64,000 nt of DNA, taken from NCBI GenBank assembly GCA_947650365.1, contig CANTAL010000208.1, positions 246,001 through 310,000 of the forward strand, given 5' to 3'. Origin of the DNA: Chamaelirium japonicum (taxonomy: Eukaryota; Streptophyta; Magnoliopsida; Liliales; Melanthiaceae). Every line of letters begins with the position of its first letter. Position 1 is the stretch's first letter. The notes beneath the pieces were generated by a model, which saw only the letters and a list, made by a program, of their open reading frames with translations, had not been told where the DNA came from and ran no database searches. Of the stretch, positions 37,477 to 48,262 are shown piece after piece. A program made the position numbers and the translations under genes.

Positions 37477-40265
37477 TCAAGGCTTGGCCACACTTTGCAC
37501 GCGTGACTTCTCTCCTTCAGATTCGCCACGAGGCTTGCTCGCAACCGAAGCTTTCGAAGATCGGACACTGCTGACATGTGCCCTGAGTGCTTCTGCCGCC
37601 TTCTCAGCTGTTTCCTTGTAACTCTTGCACTCAGACAACGCATGCTCCAACGCCTTCTTGGAAGTCTCCTCTTTGGCAGTAAAAGCAGCGTGTTGAGCAG
37701 CAAGTTGTTCTTTCAGCTCCTGGATCTCGTTGGCGCGACCACAAGACACGTCCTCAACCTTGACGATCCGATTCTTCAAGGACTCGAGTTCGTGACTCTG
37801 CGCCTCACAACGGTCCTGCAGCCCCTTGATCTCCAGCTTCCCCTTGTGAAGATCCTCGATCTTGGCCTTGAGAGAGGTTTTCTTCGAGGACAGGAGTTCC
37901 CTCAGCCTATCTCTCTCCTCGCTCACAGCCTTCAGTTCGGCCGTCAAACGGGTTACCTCGGATGCGGCCTCCCGTTCTCCTGCCTTCCTGGAAAGCTTGC
38001 TTGCGATTCTCAAACAGGCTGAGTTCTGTAAATGGACAAAGAGTTAGAATTATTCTGAAGATACAATTCGAACAATAGATCAAAGCATATGCACATACCA
38101 CTATTTCAAGCCGATCGAAGGCTTCTTCAAAAGTAGCATCCGGAAGATTGCAAAGCTTCCGGATCGCGTTAGTGGGATGATTGATGTCAACATCACCCAA
38201 ACTCTTTATCTTCTTCTTAGCCGGGCCAGTAGGTGTACCTACAATCCATGCTGCAATTCTAAGTGTTAGTATATTTTCAAGCTTCAAAGACAAGGAAGTC
38301 AATCAAAACAGGTTAGTACAGATACCTGAAGCCTCGACTTGGGGAGCCTTTCCCTTCCCACTGTCGGAGCTCTTACCCTTGGGGGTCGATTTCTTCTTGC
38401 TGGGGGTTGGCTCTGGCAAAGGATGAGGAGTAGCATCACCCACCCGGCTTCCTCTCTCCAAGTGAGCAGGAGAGGGAACATCTCGAGGAGGTGATGCTCC
38501 CCCTTCGTCTTCTTGCCCACTCGAGGAGGTGAGCCCTGCTACCATAGCAGCAACTTCCTCCGCCAGAGATCGCGAAGGGGGTGGGGGTTGTTCAACCTCC
38601 ACACCCCCACTTATTGTCGCCCCTTCGAGACGGGGAACCTCGGGAGGTATTTGATCGAGAGGTGCAGGGTTGCTTCCAACCCCACCACTCCCCGATATCC
38701 TAATCTTGAAGCGCAGCGGGTTCTTTTTCAGCTCCCCGAAGTCGTAAAGTAGGAATCACCTTGGGGCCATCGCCCATTGCATCCATTACCCCCTCCATTT
38801 TGCGAGCCTTTGCCTCATCTATGAGGATCGGCTGCAATTCCTCGTCAGCACCACCAGTGGGGGTGGGAGGAATTTCTTCCTCGCCACCCCCATGTCCTTG
38901 ACCACCATCAGTGGGGGTGGGAGGAATCTCTTCCTCACCACCCCCATCTTCATCATCCTCATCTTCACCATCATCTTCCTCGTCACTGCCTGTGCCCTCA
39001 ACATCCTCATCTCCGCCCTCCTCCTCCCTCTCTACCTCCTCTTCTTCATCTTCATCCTTCTTTTTCTCCTCATCCTCCTCCTGTTTGATGGGGATTTTCC
39101 TCTTTTTCTTTGCTGGGCCTTGGCGAGGTATCACCAATTTCTCCTCTGAAGGAAGTGCGCGCCTGGCTCCATAAACCTTCTTCTCGAATCGAAGCCTTCT
39201 AATAATTTTTCCAGACTGAGGGTCCTCCTCGTAATCGGAGTAGATGACCTCATTATCTTCATAGCGAAGCTTCGATCGGTGGAGGAGGTTGGCCTTGCCA
39301 TGTCAGACTGGGCAATTCGAAAATTGCTTCCACGATCTAGTCCCACATGTCAACTCCAAGAAGAGGTTGTCAAGGACCCCTACTCGCTCTGGAGGCCAAG
39401 AGAGAGCTCCTCCTGTGCAGTACATATCAATCTCTTCATGCACTTTGTATCAGGGAACCTCAGGAACAGACATCGGGGTCCAGGCACCAGACACCGACAA
39501 CGGCCAGTCAGTGTAAAGCTTATCAGAACCGATAGTGTCAGCGATCGGCCGAAGAGTAGACACACCCGTCAGATAGTAGAATGGGTTGTCTTTCCTCCAG
39601 GCCCATCGGTAGTGATAGAAGAAATACCCCAGCTCGATTCGGGCTTCTTCACCTTCAGGGAGGCTGGAGTAGCATTCCCTTAGCTCCTTCTGAAAGTCCA
39701 ACTCTACACGACAGAAAGCGTAGATGATCCTCCAGGAGTTCCCAGTGACCTGCCCGGGACAGAGACCGGAGGCGTTCAGCAACCTCGCGGCGAAAGGCAG
39801 CAGCGGAAGGCGCAGTCCACAGTTGAGCTGGCCGATCGTGACGATGGTTCCCATTACTTGCTCCTTGCTCGCCCACAAGACAAAGATTGTCCGCCTATCA
39901 ACGCCGAAGGCGGATAAAACTCCAGGGAGCGCTGGTCGAGCCTTTCCTTCTGTGAAAAATGACAGCAACTCCTGCAGCTTCCCCCTCTTGACATCTGTAA
40001 GTCTGCTGCCAATGTTGTACCCAAATTCCATCTCCGCCTCCAGAGGTAGCTGCGGGCAGAGGACAAACTTTGCCTTGGGGATCTGCTCTGGCCTTGACGG
40101 TGCAGAAGCAAATCCCACTCCTTGATGCCTCTTGCCCAGTTGGCCAAGCTCGATCAATTCTGCCCTGCCTTTGCCTCAGCCCTTCGGAACAGAAGAGACC
40201 TCGACAACTTCCTTGCCCTTTCTCTTGGAAGGAACACTCTTCTTCGAATTGCCCGAAGACGCCAT
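37477..40265 (-). pseudogene. Three-exon antisense gene in the Tat-plus 3' region
   Basis: ATG at 40265 (MASSGNSKKSVPSKRKGK). Exon 1 40265-38326, exon 2 38250-38099, exon 3 38025-37477; introns 38251-38325 and 38026-38098 have GT-AG ends and joining them keeps one frame. The middle of exon 1 (NCGLRLPLLPFAARLLNASG) resembles the plant 'putative gypsy type transposon' domain (Transposase_28 type); an acidic Glu/Asp-rich stretch follows, then SLGDVDINHPTNAIRKLCNL in exon 2 and a Glu/Lys coiled coil in exon 3. About 880 residues. Broken by TGA near 40176, 39450 and 39302 and a one-base shift near 38738. Antisense ORFs are known in Tat elements; the role is unknown. Confidence 0.75.
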
Positions 40266-40365
40266 TTGACCGATCGAAAGGAGACAAAGAACAAGGGAGA
40301 GGAAGCAAAGAGTCTGGACTTCGAAAAATTCTGAAAGCGTGAGGCGAAAATGACAGCCAGTGAAA

Positions 40366-40373
40366 CTTATATA
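40366..40373 (-). promoter_or_regulatory. TATA box of the antisense gene
   Basis: TATATAAG on the minus strand (GGGTATATAAGTTTC), 92 bp upstream of the ATG at 40265. Its position suits an independent antisense promoter. Confidence 0.55.
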
Positions 40374-40710
40374 CCCAGGGTAAAAACGGTGCACGAATCG
40401 AGAAGACACGTGTCTTCACCATACCAAATCGCGTGTTTTTGCAGGTACACGTGGCATCCATCCGTAGCAAGCGCTAAATCAGGCGAACAGTCGGACCAGA
40501 CGAAGCGTCAGACCCATCGGTCCACATAAACCAACGATTCAAGCAAGCCACCGGTCTGAGTAAACCGGACCGCCGGTTCAAAGCCACATTCCGGCAAACA
40601 CAAGATTCAAAGCAGAGAAGATCAAACACCATCGATATTCAAGACTGCCAAAAATCAAAGGAGTAGAACAAACTATGCCACTTCTTCAAAAATACAGGTT
40701 CAAGACTTAA
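40374..40710. other. Tat-plus spacer, no gene
   Basis: No coding region or repeat recognised between the antisense promoter and the 118-bp array. Confidence 0.5.
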
Positions 40711-42014
40711 ACCTTGACCGGCTGATTTTAGCCGAACGGTCAAATATGACCGTTCGGCCAAAATCAACCAATCGGTCGATTTTCTACTAGATCCAGCGAA
40801 AAACTGAGGTTTTTTGCCGATCACCCAAACCTTGACCGGCTGATTTTAGCCGAACGGTCAAATATGACCGTTCAGTCAAAATCAACCGATCGGTCGATTT
40901 TCTACTAGATCCGGTGAAAACCTGAGGTTTTTTGCCGATCACCCAAACCTTGACCGGTTGATTTTAGCCGAACGGTCAAATATGACCGTTCGGCCAAAAT
41001 CAACCGATCGGTCGATTTTCTACTAGATCCGGCAAAAAACGGAGGTTTTTTGCCGATCACCCAAACCTTGACCGGCTGATTTTAGCCGAACGGTCAAATA
41101 TGACCGTTCGGCCAAAATCAACCGATCGGTCGATTTTCTACTAGATCCGGCGAAAAACTGAGGTTTTTTGCCGATCACCCAAACCTTGACCGGCTGATTT
41201 TAGCCGAACGGTCAAATATGACCGTTCGGCCAAAATCAACCGATCGGTCGATTTTCTACTAGATCCGGCGAAAAACTGAGGTTTTTTGCCGATCACCCAA
41301 ACCTTGACCGGCTGATTTTAGCCGAACGGTCAAATATGACCGTTCGGCCAAAATCAACCGATCGGTCGATTTTCTACTAGATCCGGCGAAAAACTGAGGT
41401 TTTTTGCCGGTCACCCAAACCTTGACCGGCTGATTTTAGCCGAACGGTCAAATATGACCGTTCGGCCAAAATCAACCGATCGGTCGATTTTCTACTAGAT
41501 CCGGCAAAAAACTGAGGTTTTTTGCCGATCACCCAAACCTTGATCGGCTGATTTTAGCCGAACGGTCAAATATGACCGTTCGGCCAAAATCAACCGATCG
41601 GTCGATTTTCTACTAGATCCGGCGAAAAACTGAGGTTTTTTGCCGATCACCCAAACCTTGACCGGCTGATTTTAGCCGAACGGTCAAATATGACCGTTCG
41701 GCCAAAATCAACCGATCGGTCGATTTTCTACTGGATCGGTCAAAAAATCATGTTTTTTGACCGATCACTCAATCCTTGACCGGTTGAAATTGACCGATCG
41801 GTCAAAATCAACCGAATGGCCAAATTTCCACTGGATCGGTCAAAAAACCATGTTTTTTGACCGATCACCCAATCCTTGACCGGTCGAAATCGACCGTTCG
41901 GTCAAAATTAACCGATCGGTCAAAATTGACCGAACGGTCAAAATTGACCGATCGATCAAATCTGACCGAACGGTCAAATTTGACCGAACGATCAAAATTG
42001 ACCGATCAGTCTAT
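40711..42014 (+). repeat. 118-bp tandem array with perfect dyads
   Basis: Nine units at exact 118-bp spacing (40711, 40829, 40947, 41065, 41183, 41301, 41419, 41537, 41655), then degenerate GACCGATCGGTCAA-type repeats to about 42014. Almost every unit has GCCGAACGGTCA-AATA-TGACCGTTCGGC, a 12-bp inverted repeat with a 4-base loop. Units differ by very few bases. Tandem arrays in the 3' region are typical of Tat elements and can seed satellites. Confidence 0.93.
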
Positions 42015-42113
42015 TTTAACGCTAACACTCGACAAAGCTTCTCTGCATGTGTGACAGGGGGTCGTTAGCTTTGCACCACGAATCCAAGCCAGCCAGATGA
42101 TCTCTAGCTAACT

Positions 42114-42126
42114 TGGAGGGGGTAAC
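42114..42126 (+). other. Polypurine tract of Tat-plus
   Basis: TGGAGGGGGTAAC immediately before the 3' LTR TGTGGGTG. The gag-only relative has the same tract in reverse complement at 44218-44232. Confidence 0.8.
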
Positions 42127-42861
42127 TGTGGGTGCAAATTTTGGCAAGAAGTCTGCAAATAGCGGGACCCACCGGCCCTGCCTGGTGGGCCCCCGAAGAC
42201 TACCACGGGACCCACTGACCCTGCCTGGTGGGCCCACGAAGACTACCACGGGACCCACCGGCCCCGCCTGGTGGGCCCCCGAGTACCATAGCGGGACCCA
42301 CCGGCCCTGCCTGGTGGGCCCCCGAAGACAACAGCTGGACCCACCAGCTTTACTTGGAGGATCCCCAGATACGACAGCAGAAAACCGCCATTTACCACCA
42401 GAGAATCCTATAAATAGCAGAGCCTTCGAATGTAAATGGATCGAAATCCAAGAGGGCAGATCGAACTCTCAGTTCTAAAAACCAGAGCTCTGGGATTTCC
42501 AACTTCCCATCTACCATCTCTCTTTGATCTTCTTCTCTCCATCGAAGAGATCAGAGTGTTTCTAGTGATACTCGGCCTGTCGAGATCACTTCGACATAAG
42601 TGTTAGTGAATTCGGGTTGCTCCCTATAGCACGGAGACGTAGGCTTCGGCTGAACTCCGAGATCACATCTCGTGTCTACTCTCTGATTGCATCTCTCTAT
42701 TTACATATCAAAAGCTTCAACTTCGATCAACAGATCGACCAACGATCTTCGACGTCAACTTCAACTCCAATCGATAGATCGAACAACGATCTCTTCGACT
42801 TCAACTCTAATTGACTGGTGCTGCGAAGGTCTTCGGGTCGGCACGAAGATTTTCCCCCACA
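42127..42861 (+). repeat. 3' LTR of Tat-plus
   Basis: 735 bp, TATAAATAG at 42409-42417. Differs from the 5' LTR at about 17 positions, several of them C/T or G/A. Confidence 0.93.
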
Positions 42862-42866
42862 TTAAC

Positions 42867-43444
42867 CCTAACCAAGAGCATTGGGATGCTCTAATCCGAG
42901 TTCTAAGTTACTTAAAACATACATTAGATTATGGCATTTTCTATGGTAGGTATCCAGCTGTCCTAGAAGGATACAGCGATGCTAATTGGATTGCGGATTC
43001 CTCAGGAACCAAATCCACTAGTGGGTATGTGTTTACCCTTGGAGGGGGTGCAATTTGTTGGAAATCATCCAAACAAACATGCATTGCCCGATCCACTATG
43101 GAGTCGGAGTTCATATAGCACTAGATAAAGCTAGTGAAGAGGGTGAATGGCTAAGGAATCTCATTATGGATATTCCTTTTTGGCCAAAGCCTATTCCTGC
43201 TGTCCTAATTCATTGTGATAGCCAAGCAGCTATAATGAGGGCCAGGAATAACTCCTATAATGGAAAGTCACGACATATTCGTCGTAGACATAACACTATT
43301 CGACAGATGTTGAAAGATGGGATAATTACTATTGACTATATTAGGTCAAAGGATAATTTAGCAGATCCCTTAACTAAAGGACTAGCTAGAGAGTTAGTTC
43401 TAAGTACATCGAGGGGGATGGGGCTGAGGCCTATAAACGAATAA
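42867..43444 (+). pseudogene. copia-2 RNase H, downstream of the Tat insertion
   Basis: Resumes the polyprotein from 30090: [19 protein letters not shown], then [28 protein letters not shown] and, after a shift, ALDKASEEGEWLRNLI, IHCDSQAAIMRARN and terminal GLRPINE (TAA 43442-43444). The break near 43112 is an extra AT in GAGTTCATATAGCACTAG, which creates TAG and moves the frame by two. RNase H degrades the RNA strand of the RNA/DNA hybrid. The TTAAC duplicate of the Tat insertion precedes it. Confidence 0.88.
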
Positions 43445-43515
43445 GTCTCCGATAACGGTAACCCAACCTACGTGACTGGAGATCCCAAAATCGAGGTTCA
43501 ATGGGAAAACAAGTT

Positions 43516-44217
43516 TGTGGGGGAAAATCTTCGTGCCGACCCGAAGACTTTCGCAGCACCAGTCAATTGAAGTTGAAGTTGACGTCGAAGATCGTTGGTC
43601 GATCTGTTGATTGAAGTTGAAGCCTTTTGATATGTAAACAGAGAGATGCAATCAGAGAGAGTGTTGACACGAGAGATGTGATCTCGGAGTTCAGCCGAAG
43701 CCTACGTCTCCGTGCTATAGGGAGCAACCCGAATTCACTAACACTTATTTCGAAGTGACCTCGACAGGCCGAGTGTCACTGAAGTTTCTTTGACTTGTTC
43801 AAAGACAAGAAGAAGATCAAGGTGAGGTAGAGGGTAAGAGGAGATAGAGGTTTCTGAGACAGATATCAAATGATGGCACTGATCTGTTTTCAGAGCTCTG
43901 GTTTGAGTTCTGGAGTTTCAGGTTTTGAAAATCTGATCCATTTACATTCGAAGGCTCTGCTATTTATAGAATTTCTGGGGAGGATTTCCTGGGTAAATGG
44001 CGGTCTCTGCTGCCGTATCTGGGGATCCTCCAGGTAAAGCTGGTAGACCCCGCTACCGTTTTAGGGGGCCCACTAGGCAGGGCCGGTGGGTCCCGCTGTT
44101 ATCTTCGGGGGCCCACCAGGCAGGGCCGGTGGGTCCCGCTGTGGTACTTGGGGGCTCACTAGGCAGGGCCGGTGGGTCCCGCTGTTTGCAGACTTCTTGC
44201 CAAAATTTGCACCCACA
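43516..44217 (-). repeat. 3' LTR of Tat-minus (left copy)
   Basis: 702 bp. On the minus strand begins TGTGGGTGCAAATTTTGGC and ends TTTTCCCCCACA, as in Tat-plus, but is a different subfamily in the middle. Contains minus-strand TATAAATAG near 43968. Confidence 0.93.
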
Positions 44218-44280
44218 GTTACCCCCTCCAAGTTAGCTAGAGATCATCTGGCTGGCTTGGATTCGTGGTGCAAAGCTAAC

Positions 44281-45775
44281 GACCCCCTGAGCGAGCTTGG
44301 GCGAGCTCCTGAGCGAGCTTGGACGAGCTCTTGAGCGAGCTTGGACGAGCTCTTGAGCGAGCTTTGGCGAGCTCCTGAACGAGCTTGGACGAGCTCCTGA
44401 ACGAGCTTGGACGAGCTCTTGAGCGAGCTTAGGCGAGCTCCTGAGCGAGCTTGGACGAGCTCTTGAGCGAGCTTTGGCGAGCTCCTGAACGAGCTTGGAC
44501 GAGCTCCTGAGCGAGCTTTGGCGAGCTCCTGAACGAGCTTGGACGAGCTCCTGAACGAGCTTGGACGAGCTCTTGAGCGAGCTTTGGCGAGCTCCTGAAC
44601 GAGCTTAGGCGAGCTCCTGAACGAGCTTGGACGAGCTCTTTGAGCGAGCTTTGGCGAGCTCTTGAGCGAGCTTGGACGAGCTTTTGAGCGAGCTTTGGCG
44701 AGCTCCTGAACGAGCTTGGTATCGGTTGATTTTGGCCGATCGGTCAATTTTGACCGATCGGCTAAAATCAGCCGGTCAAGGTTTGGGTGATCGGCAAAAA
44801 ACCTTAGTTTTTTGCCAGATCCAATAGAAAATTGACCGATCGGTTGATTTTGGCCGATCGGTCAAGTTTGACCGATCGGCTAAAATCAGCCGGTCAAGGT
44901 TTGGGTGATCGGCAAAAAACCTTAGTTTTTTGCCAGATCCAATAGAAAATCGACCGATCGGTTGATTTTGGCCGATCGGTCAAGTTTGACCGATCGGCTA
45001 AAATCAGCCGGTCAAGGTTTGGGTGATCGGCAAAAAACCTTAGTTTTTTGCCAGATCCAGTAGAAAATCGACCGATCGGTTGATTTTGGTCGATCGGTCA
45101 AGTTTGACCGATCAGCTAAAATCAGCCGGTCAAGGTTTGGGTGATCGGCAAAAAACCTTAGTTTTTTGCCAGATCCAGTAGAAAATCGACCGATCGGTTG
45201 ATTTTGGCCGATCAAACGAGCTTGGACGAGCTCTTTGAGCGAGCTTAGGCGAGCTCCTGAGCGAGCTTAGGCGAGCTCCTGAACGAGCTTGGACGAGCTC
45301 TTGAGCGAGCTTTGGCGAGCTCCTGAACGAGCTTGGACGAGCTCTTTGAGCGAGCTTAGGCGAGCTCCTGAGCGAGCTTTGGCGAGCTCCTGAACGAGCT
45401 TGGACGAGCTCTTTGAGCGAGCTTAGGCGAGCTCTTGAACGAGCTTGGACGAGCTCTTGAGCGAGCTTTGGCGAGCTCCTGAACGAGCTTGGACGAGCTC
45501 TTTGAGCGAGCTTAGGCGAGCTTCTGAGCGAGCTTTGGCGAGCTCCTGAACGAGCTTGGATGAGCTCTTTGAGCGAGCTTAGGCGAGCTCCTGAACGAGC
45601 TTGGACGAGCTCTTTGAGCGAGCTTTGGCGAGCTCTTGAGCGAGCTTGGGCGAGCTCCTGAACGAGCTTGGACGAGCTCTTGAGCGAGCTTTGGCGAGCT
45701 CTTGAACGAGCTTGGGCGAGCTCTTTGAGCGAGCTTGGACGAGCTCTTGAGCGAGCTTGGACGAGCTCTTGGTAG
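44281..45775. repeat. GAGCGAGCTT-type array split by 118-bp repeats
   Basis: Blocks 44281-44715 and about 45207-45775 are built of 21-22-bp units such as GAGCGAGCTTGGACGAGCTC and its TTTGGCGAGCTCCTGAAC variant. Between them (44716-45206) lie four units plus a partial unit of the 118-bp repeat in the orientation of this minus-strand element. Their dyad is GCCGATCGGTCAA-GT-TTGACCGATCGGC. Open frames across the array are repeat by-products. Confidence 0.9.
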
Positions 45776-45814
45776 CTTGAAATTGAGAGTTGTGCTGTTT
45801 CACAACCCGAAACC

Positions 45815-46087
45815 GTTTAACATTTGCACGTAAAGGGTCGTGTCGCAACACGAGGCCCTAAACTTTGTTAAACGACCTGGTAGCTTGAAATTGAGAGCTG
45901 TGCTGTTTCACAACCCAAAACCGTTTAACATTTGCACGTAAAGGGTCGTGTCGCAACACGAAGCCCTAAACTTGTTAAACGACATTGGAGATTGAAATTG
46001 AGAGTTATGCTGTTTCACAACCCGAAACCGTTTAACATTTGCACGTAAAGGGTCATGTCGCAACACGAGGCCCTAAACTTGTTAAAC
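45815..46087 (-). repeat. Three hairpin-forming repeats in Tat-minus
   Basis: Units at 45815-45873, 45923-45980 and 46030-46087. On the element strand each reads GTTTAACA ... GGG ... TCGTGT-TGCG-ACACGA ... CCC ... TGTTAAAC. Stem and loop plan matches 36982-37123 in Tat-plus, with different paired bases. Confidence 0.78.
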
Positions 46088-46229
46088 GACCTTGTTGCTT
46101 GAAGGTTGAGCTGGCTCAACTTGAATTTGCTTGAAGGTTTGAAACTGAATGTTGCGCTGTCTCATAACTCAGAATTTGAACGGACAAGTAGACGTTTGAG
46201 AGCAAACTTTATTCAGCATAGAAATTACA

Positions 46230-46392
46230 TCAGGGGTATAAAAATTTGAGATGTCCAGCATTCGAGCTCGTGGTAGTCTATTTTCTTCTGGCGGGATCAG
46301 TCGATATGATCCTTTGCCTCCTATCGATTCGACAATGTATGGTCCTTCCCAGTTGGGAGCTAGTTTGCTGCTGTTGTGCTCTTCATTACCGG
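46230..46392 (-). pseudogene. Integrase C-terminal scrap of Tat-minus
   Basis: Encodes KLAPNWEGPYIVESIGGKGS and YRLIPPEENRLPRAR, the same tail as 36720-36866 of Tat-plus. It is joined almost directly to the Gag end, marking the deletion point near 46390. Not functional; its interest is as a deletion landmark. Confidence 0.85.
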
Positions 46393-48107
46393 TGTTTGTT
46401 GGTATGATCTTGCCTGTCTTTGATAAATTCTTGAAGATGACCTTCATGTAATAAGTCTTCCAAATGATATCTTAACCGGTGGCATTGATCGGTAGAATGG
46501 CCGTGGCTTTGATGAAAGTCACAATAGACCGTCTTATCAGAGGTGACTTTGGTATCTGGTTGCAGAGGATTCGGCCATCGGAGGAATTCCTCGTGTTGAA
46601 TTCGATCGAGGATCTGCTCGATCGGTAAATTCCACTTAGTGAAAGTGGTCTTCTTTGGAGGAGATCGGCGGCCATCATTCCTTGACCGCTTATTTGCAGG
46701 TGGAGCTGCTGTCTCTGCATTGTGAGATTGAGCAATATACTTTGGAGCTTCTCGATCGGCAGGCCTTCGCTTCATCTCTCGCCCCTTTCGAGCTATTTGA
46801 TCATCCTCCACCTCAATCTCTCTTTGGATTCGATCAAACATTGAACCCAAGGAAGGAAGAGGGTTGCGAATGAAGTCATTGTAGATATGTAGGTCGAAGC
46901 GGAGAGCATTCTGGAAAGCTAGCATGATTGCCTCATCATCCAGATGTCGTCCAGAGAGGGCAGCATGCTCGTTGCGGAATCTCCGGGTGAAACTGCGGAG
47001 ACTCTCGTCGGCACCCATCCTCAGTCGGTAGAGAGAGTCGAGCTTCTTCTCTGGCTTCAAGTTCAGCTGGTAATGTTGCACGAAGAAGTTGGCCAAAACA
47101 CTGAACTGGGTGATGGACCCAGCTCGGATATTATGGTACCAATCGAGAGATGGTTTGTCGAGGCTCCCGGCAAAGGTGCGACATAGCACGTTGTTCTCTT
47201 CTTCATGTGGCGTTAGAGCTTGCTTGAATACGAGGATGTGGAGAGTAGGGTCTCCTCGTATGCAGTTGAATTTGGGGAGGATAGGAGTTCTCCATCCCCT
47301 TGGAAATGTTGACTCGAAGAGGCTTCGATGTAGAGGCCCGGCAGAGGAATATCCATCCCTACGACCATGTCCTCGACCTAGAGATGGGTCAAGAGGCAAG
47401 ATCGCAAGGTCTTGCTCAGGCACTGAAGTATTTGCCGGTTGAAGTCTATGTCAGAGGTCCGATCCAAGCCCACGTTGAAGTGGAATGGAAGGGGAGACTC
47501 TACTCTTTGAAGGAGCGCCTTTCATTTGGTGCTTCCTTGGTATATTGAGCTTTGAAGGTGCCCTCTTGTCGCAGTTGCGGCCAGAAGACGATTGGGAAGA
47601 CTCATCGTCAAGGCGATCCCACACACTCTGCTTCCAGGGGGTAGCAGAGGGAGTTGGGTCACGTCGGATCCTCTCGAGGGCAGTAATGCCCATTGACCTC
47701 CGTTGTTCGGAGTGAATTGAATGTCGAGGAAGATCGACCCTCTCATTTGTAGAGGGGTTAGGAAGAGCAATCCCCGCCTCAGAAGCTGCCTTCTTAAGAG
47801 CATCCCTCTCGGCGGTGAGGGTGGCGTTTTGCTTTGCCAATTGGAGTAGCTGGAAGTCGACCGCAGAGATTTGATAGGTCGATGGAGGGTCTTCAGCAGG
47901 AGTGGGGGCAGTTTGCCTAACCGATTGTCGTGCAGGATGGGCAATAGGTCGATCGACAGATCTCCCACTCCCTGAGCGGACCCCCATCTCAGGAACAGCA
48001 AGGGGCTGTCCGAAGTTGAGCCTTTGACTCATTGAACGAGTCTCAGGACGAGCTTGTTGTTGAGTGTTACTTCCTTCTGGTTGACCTTGATGTTTTGTCC
48101 TCGCCAT
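46386..48107 (-). pseudogene. Gag of Tat-minus, nearly complete
   Basis: ATG 48107 (MARTKHQGQPEGSNTQQQ). Linker with coiled-coil-like QLLQLAKQNATLTAERDALK, gag domain (LNLKPEKKLDSLYRLRMGAD), then the Cys/His knuckle YCDFHQSHGHSTDQCHRL and a short tail ending ...DHTNKHR. One TGA at 47451-47453 interrupts it; Tat-plus has CGA (Arg) there, so the change is CGA to TGA. Otherwise open for about 570 codons. Close to Tat-plus Gag throughout. In a gag-only element this protein could help package its own RNA, with enzymes supplied by relatives. Confidence 0.88.
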
Positions 48108-48240
48108 TCAGAGAGCGAAAGGTGCAACGAGAGTGCTGTTCAGTTGTATGATCAACCGAGAGGGCGAGGAAGTTTGACTATCAAGATCAGTTATAGGTTC
48201 AACCGATCAAGTAGTAACGGAGAGTTGGACTTTTTGATCG

Positions 48241-48261
48241 GATCCCACAGACGGCGCCAAA
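48241..48261 (-). other. Primer binding site of Tat-minus
   Basis: GATCCCACAGACGGCGCCAA on the plus strand, the reverse complement of the Tat-plus PBS, next to the LTR at 48263. Confidence 0.85.
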
Positions 48262-48262
48262 C

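Larger units (their letters stand above)
30091..42861 (+). mobile_element. Ty3/gypsy Tat-lineage retrotransposon (Tat-plus), nested in copia-2
   Basis: 12.8 kb, target duplication TTAAC (30086-30090 and 42862-42866). LTRs TGTGGGTGCAAA ... TTTTCCCCCACA. Order: LTR, PBS, gag, protease, RT, RNase H, a second RNase H, integrase, hairpin repeats, a spliced antisense gene, a 118-bp tandem array, polypurine tract, LTR. The second RNase H, no chromodomain and a long 3' region with extra genes and tandem repeats fit the Tat (Ogre/Retand-like) lineage. LTRs differ at about 17 of 735 positions (2.3%). Gag-Pol is one frame with six nonsense codons. Confidence 0.94.

Noticed and set aside
38892..39174. 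Plus-strand Ser-rich and hydrophobic frames
   Set aside because: Shadows of the acidic Glu/Asp stretch of the antisense gene.
40711..41772. CRISPR-like regularly spaced repeats
   Set aside because: Units are contiguous 118-bp tandem copies with no unique spacers, in a plant retrotransposon.
44244..44747. 167-codon minus frame of Ser-Leu-Lys-Ser-type repeats
   Set aside because: Encoded by the GAGCGAGCTT tandem array in the Tat-minus 3' region.
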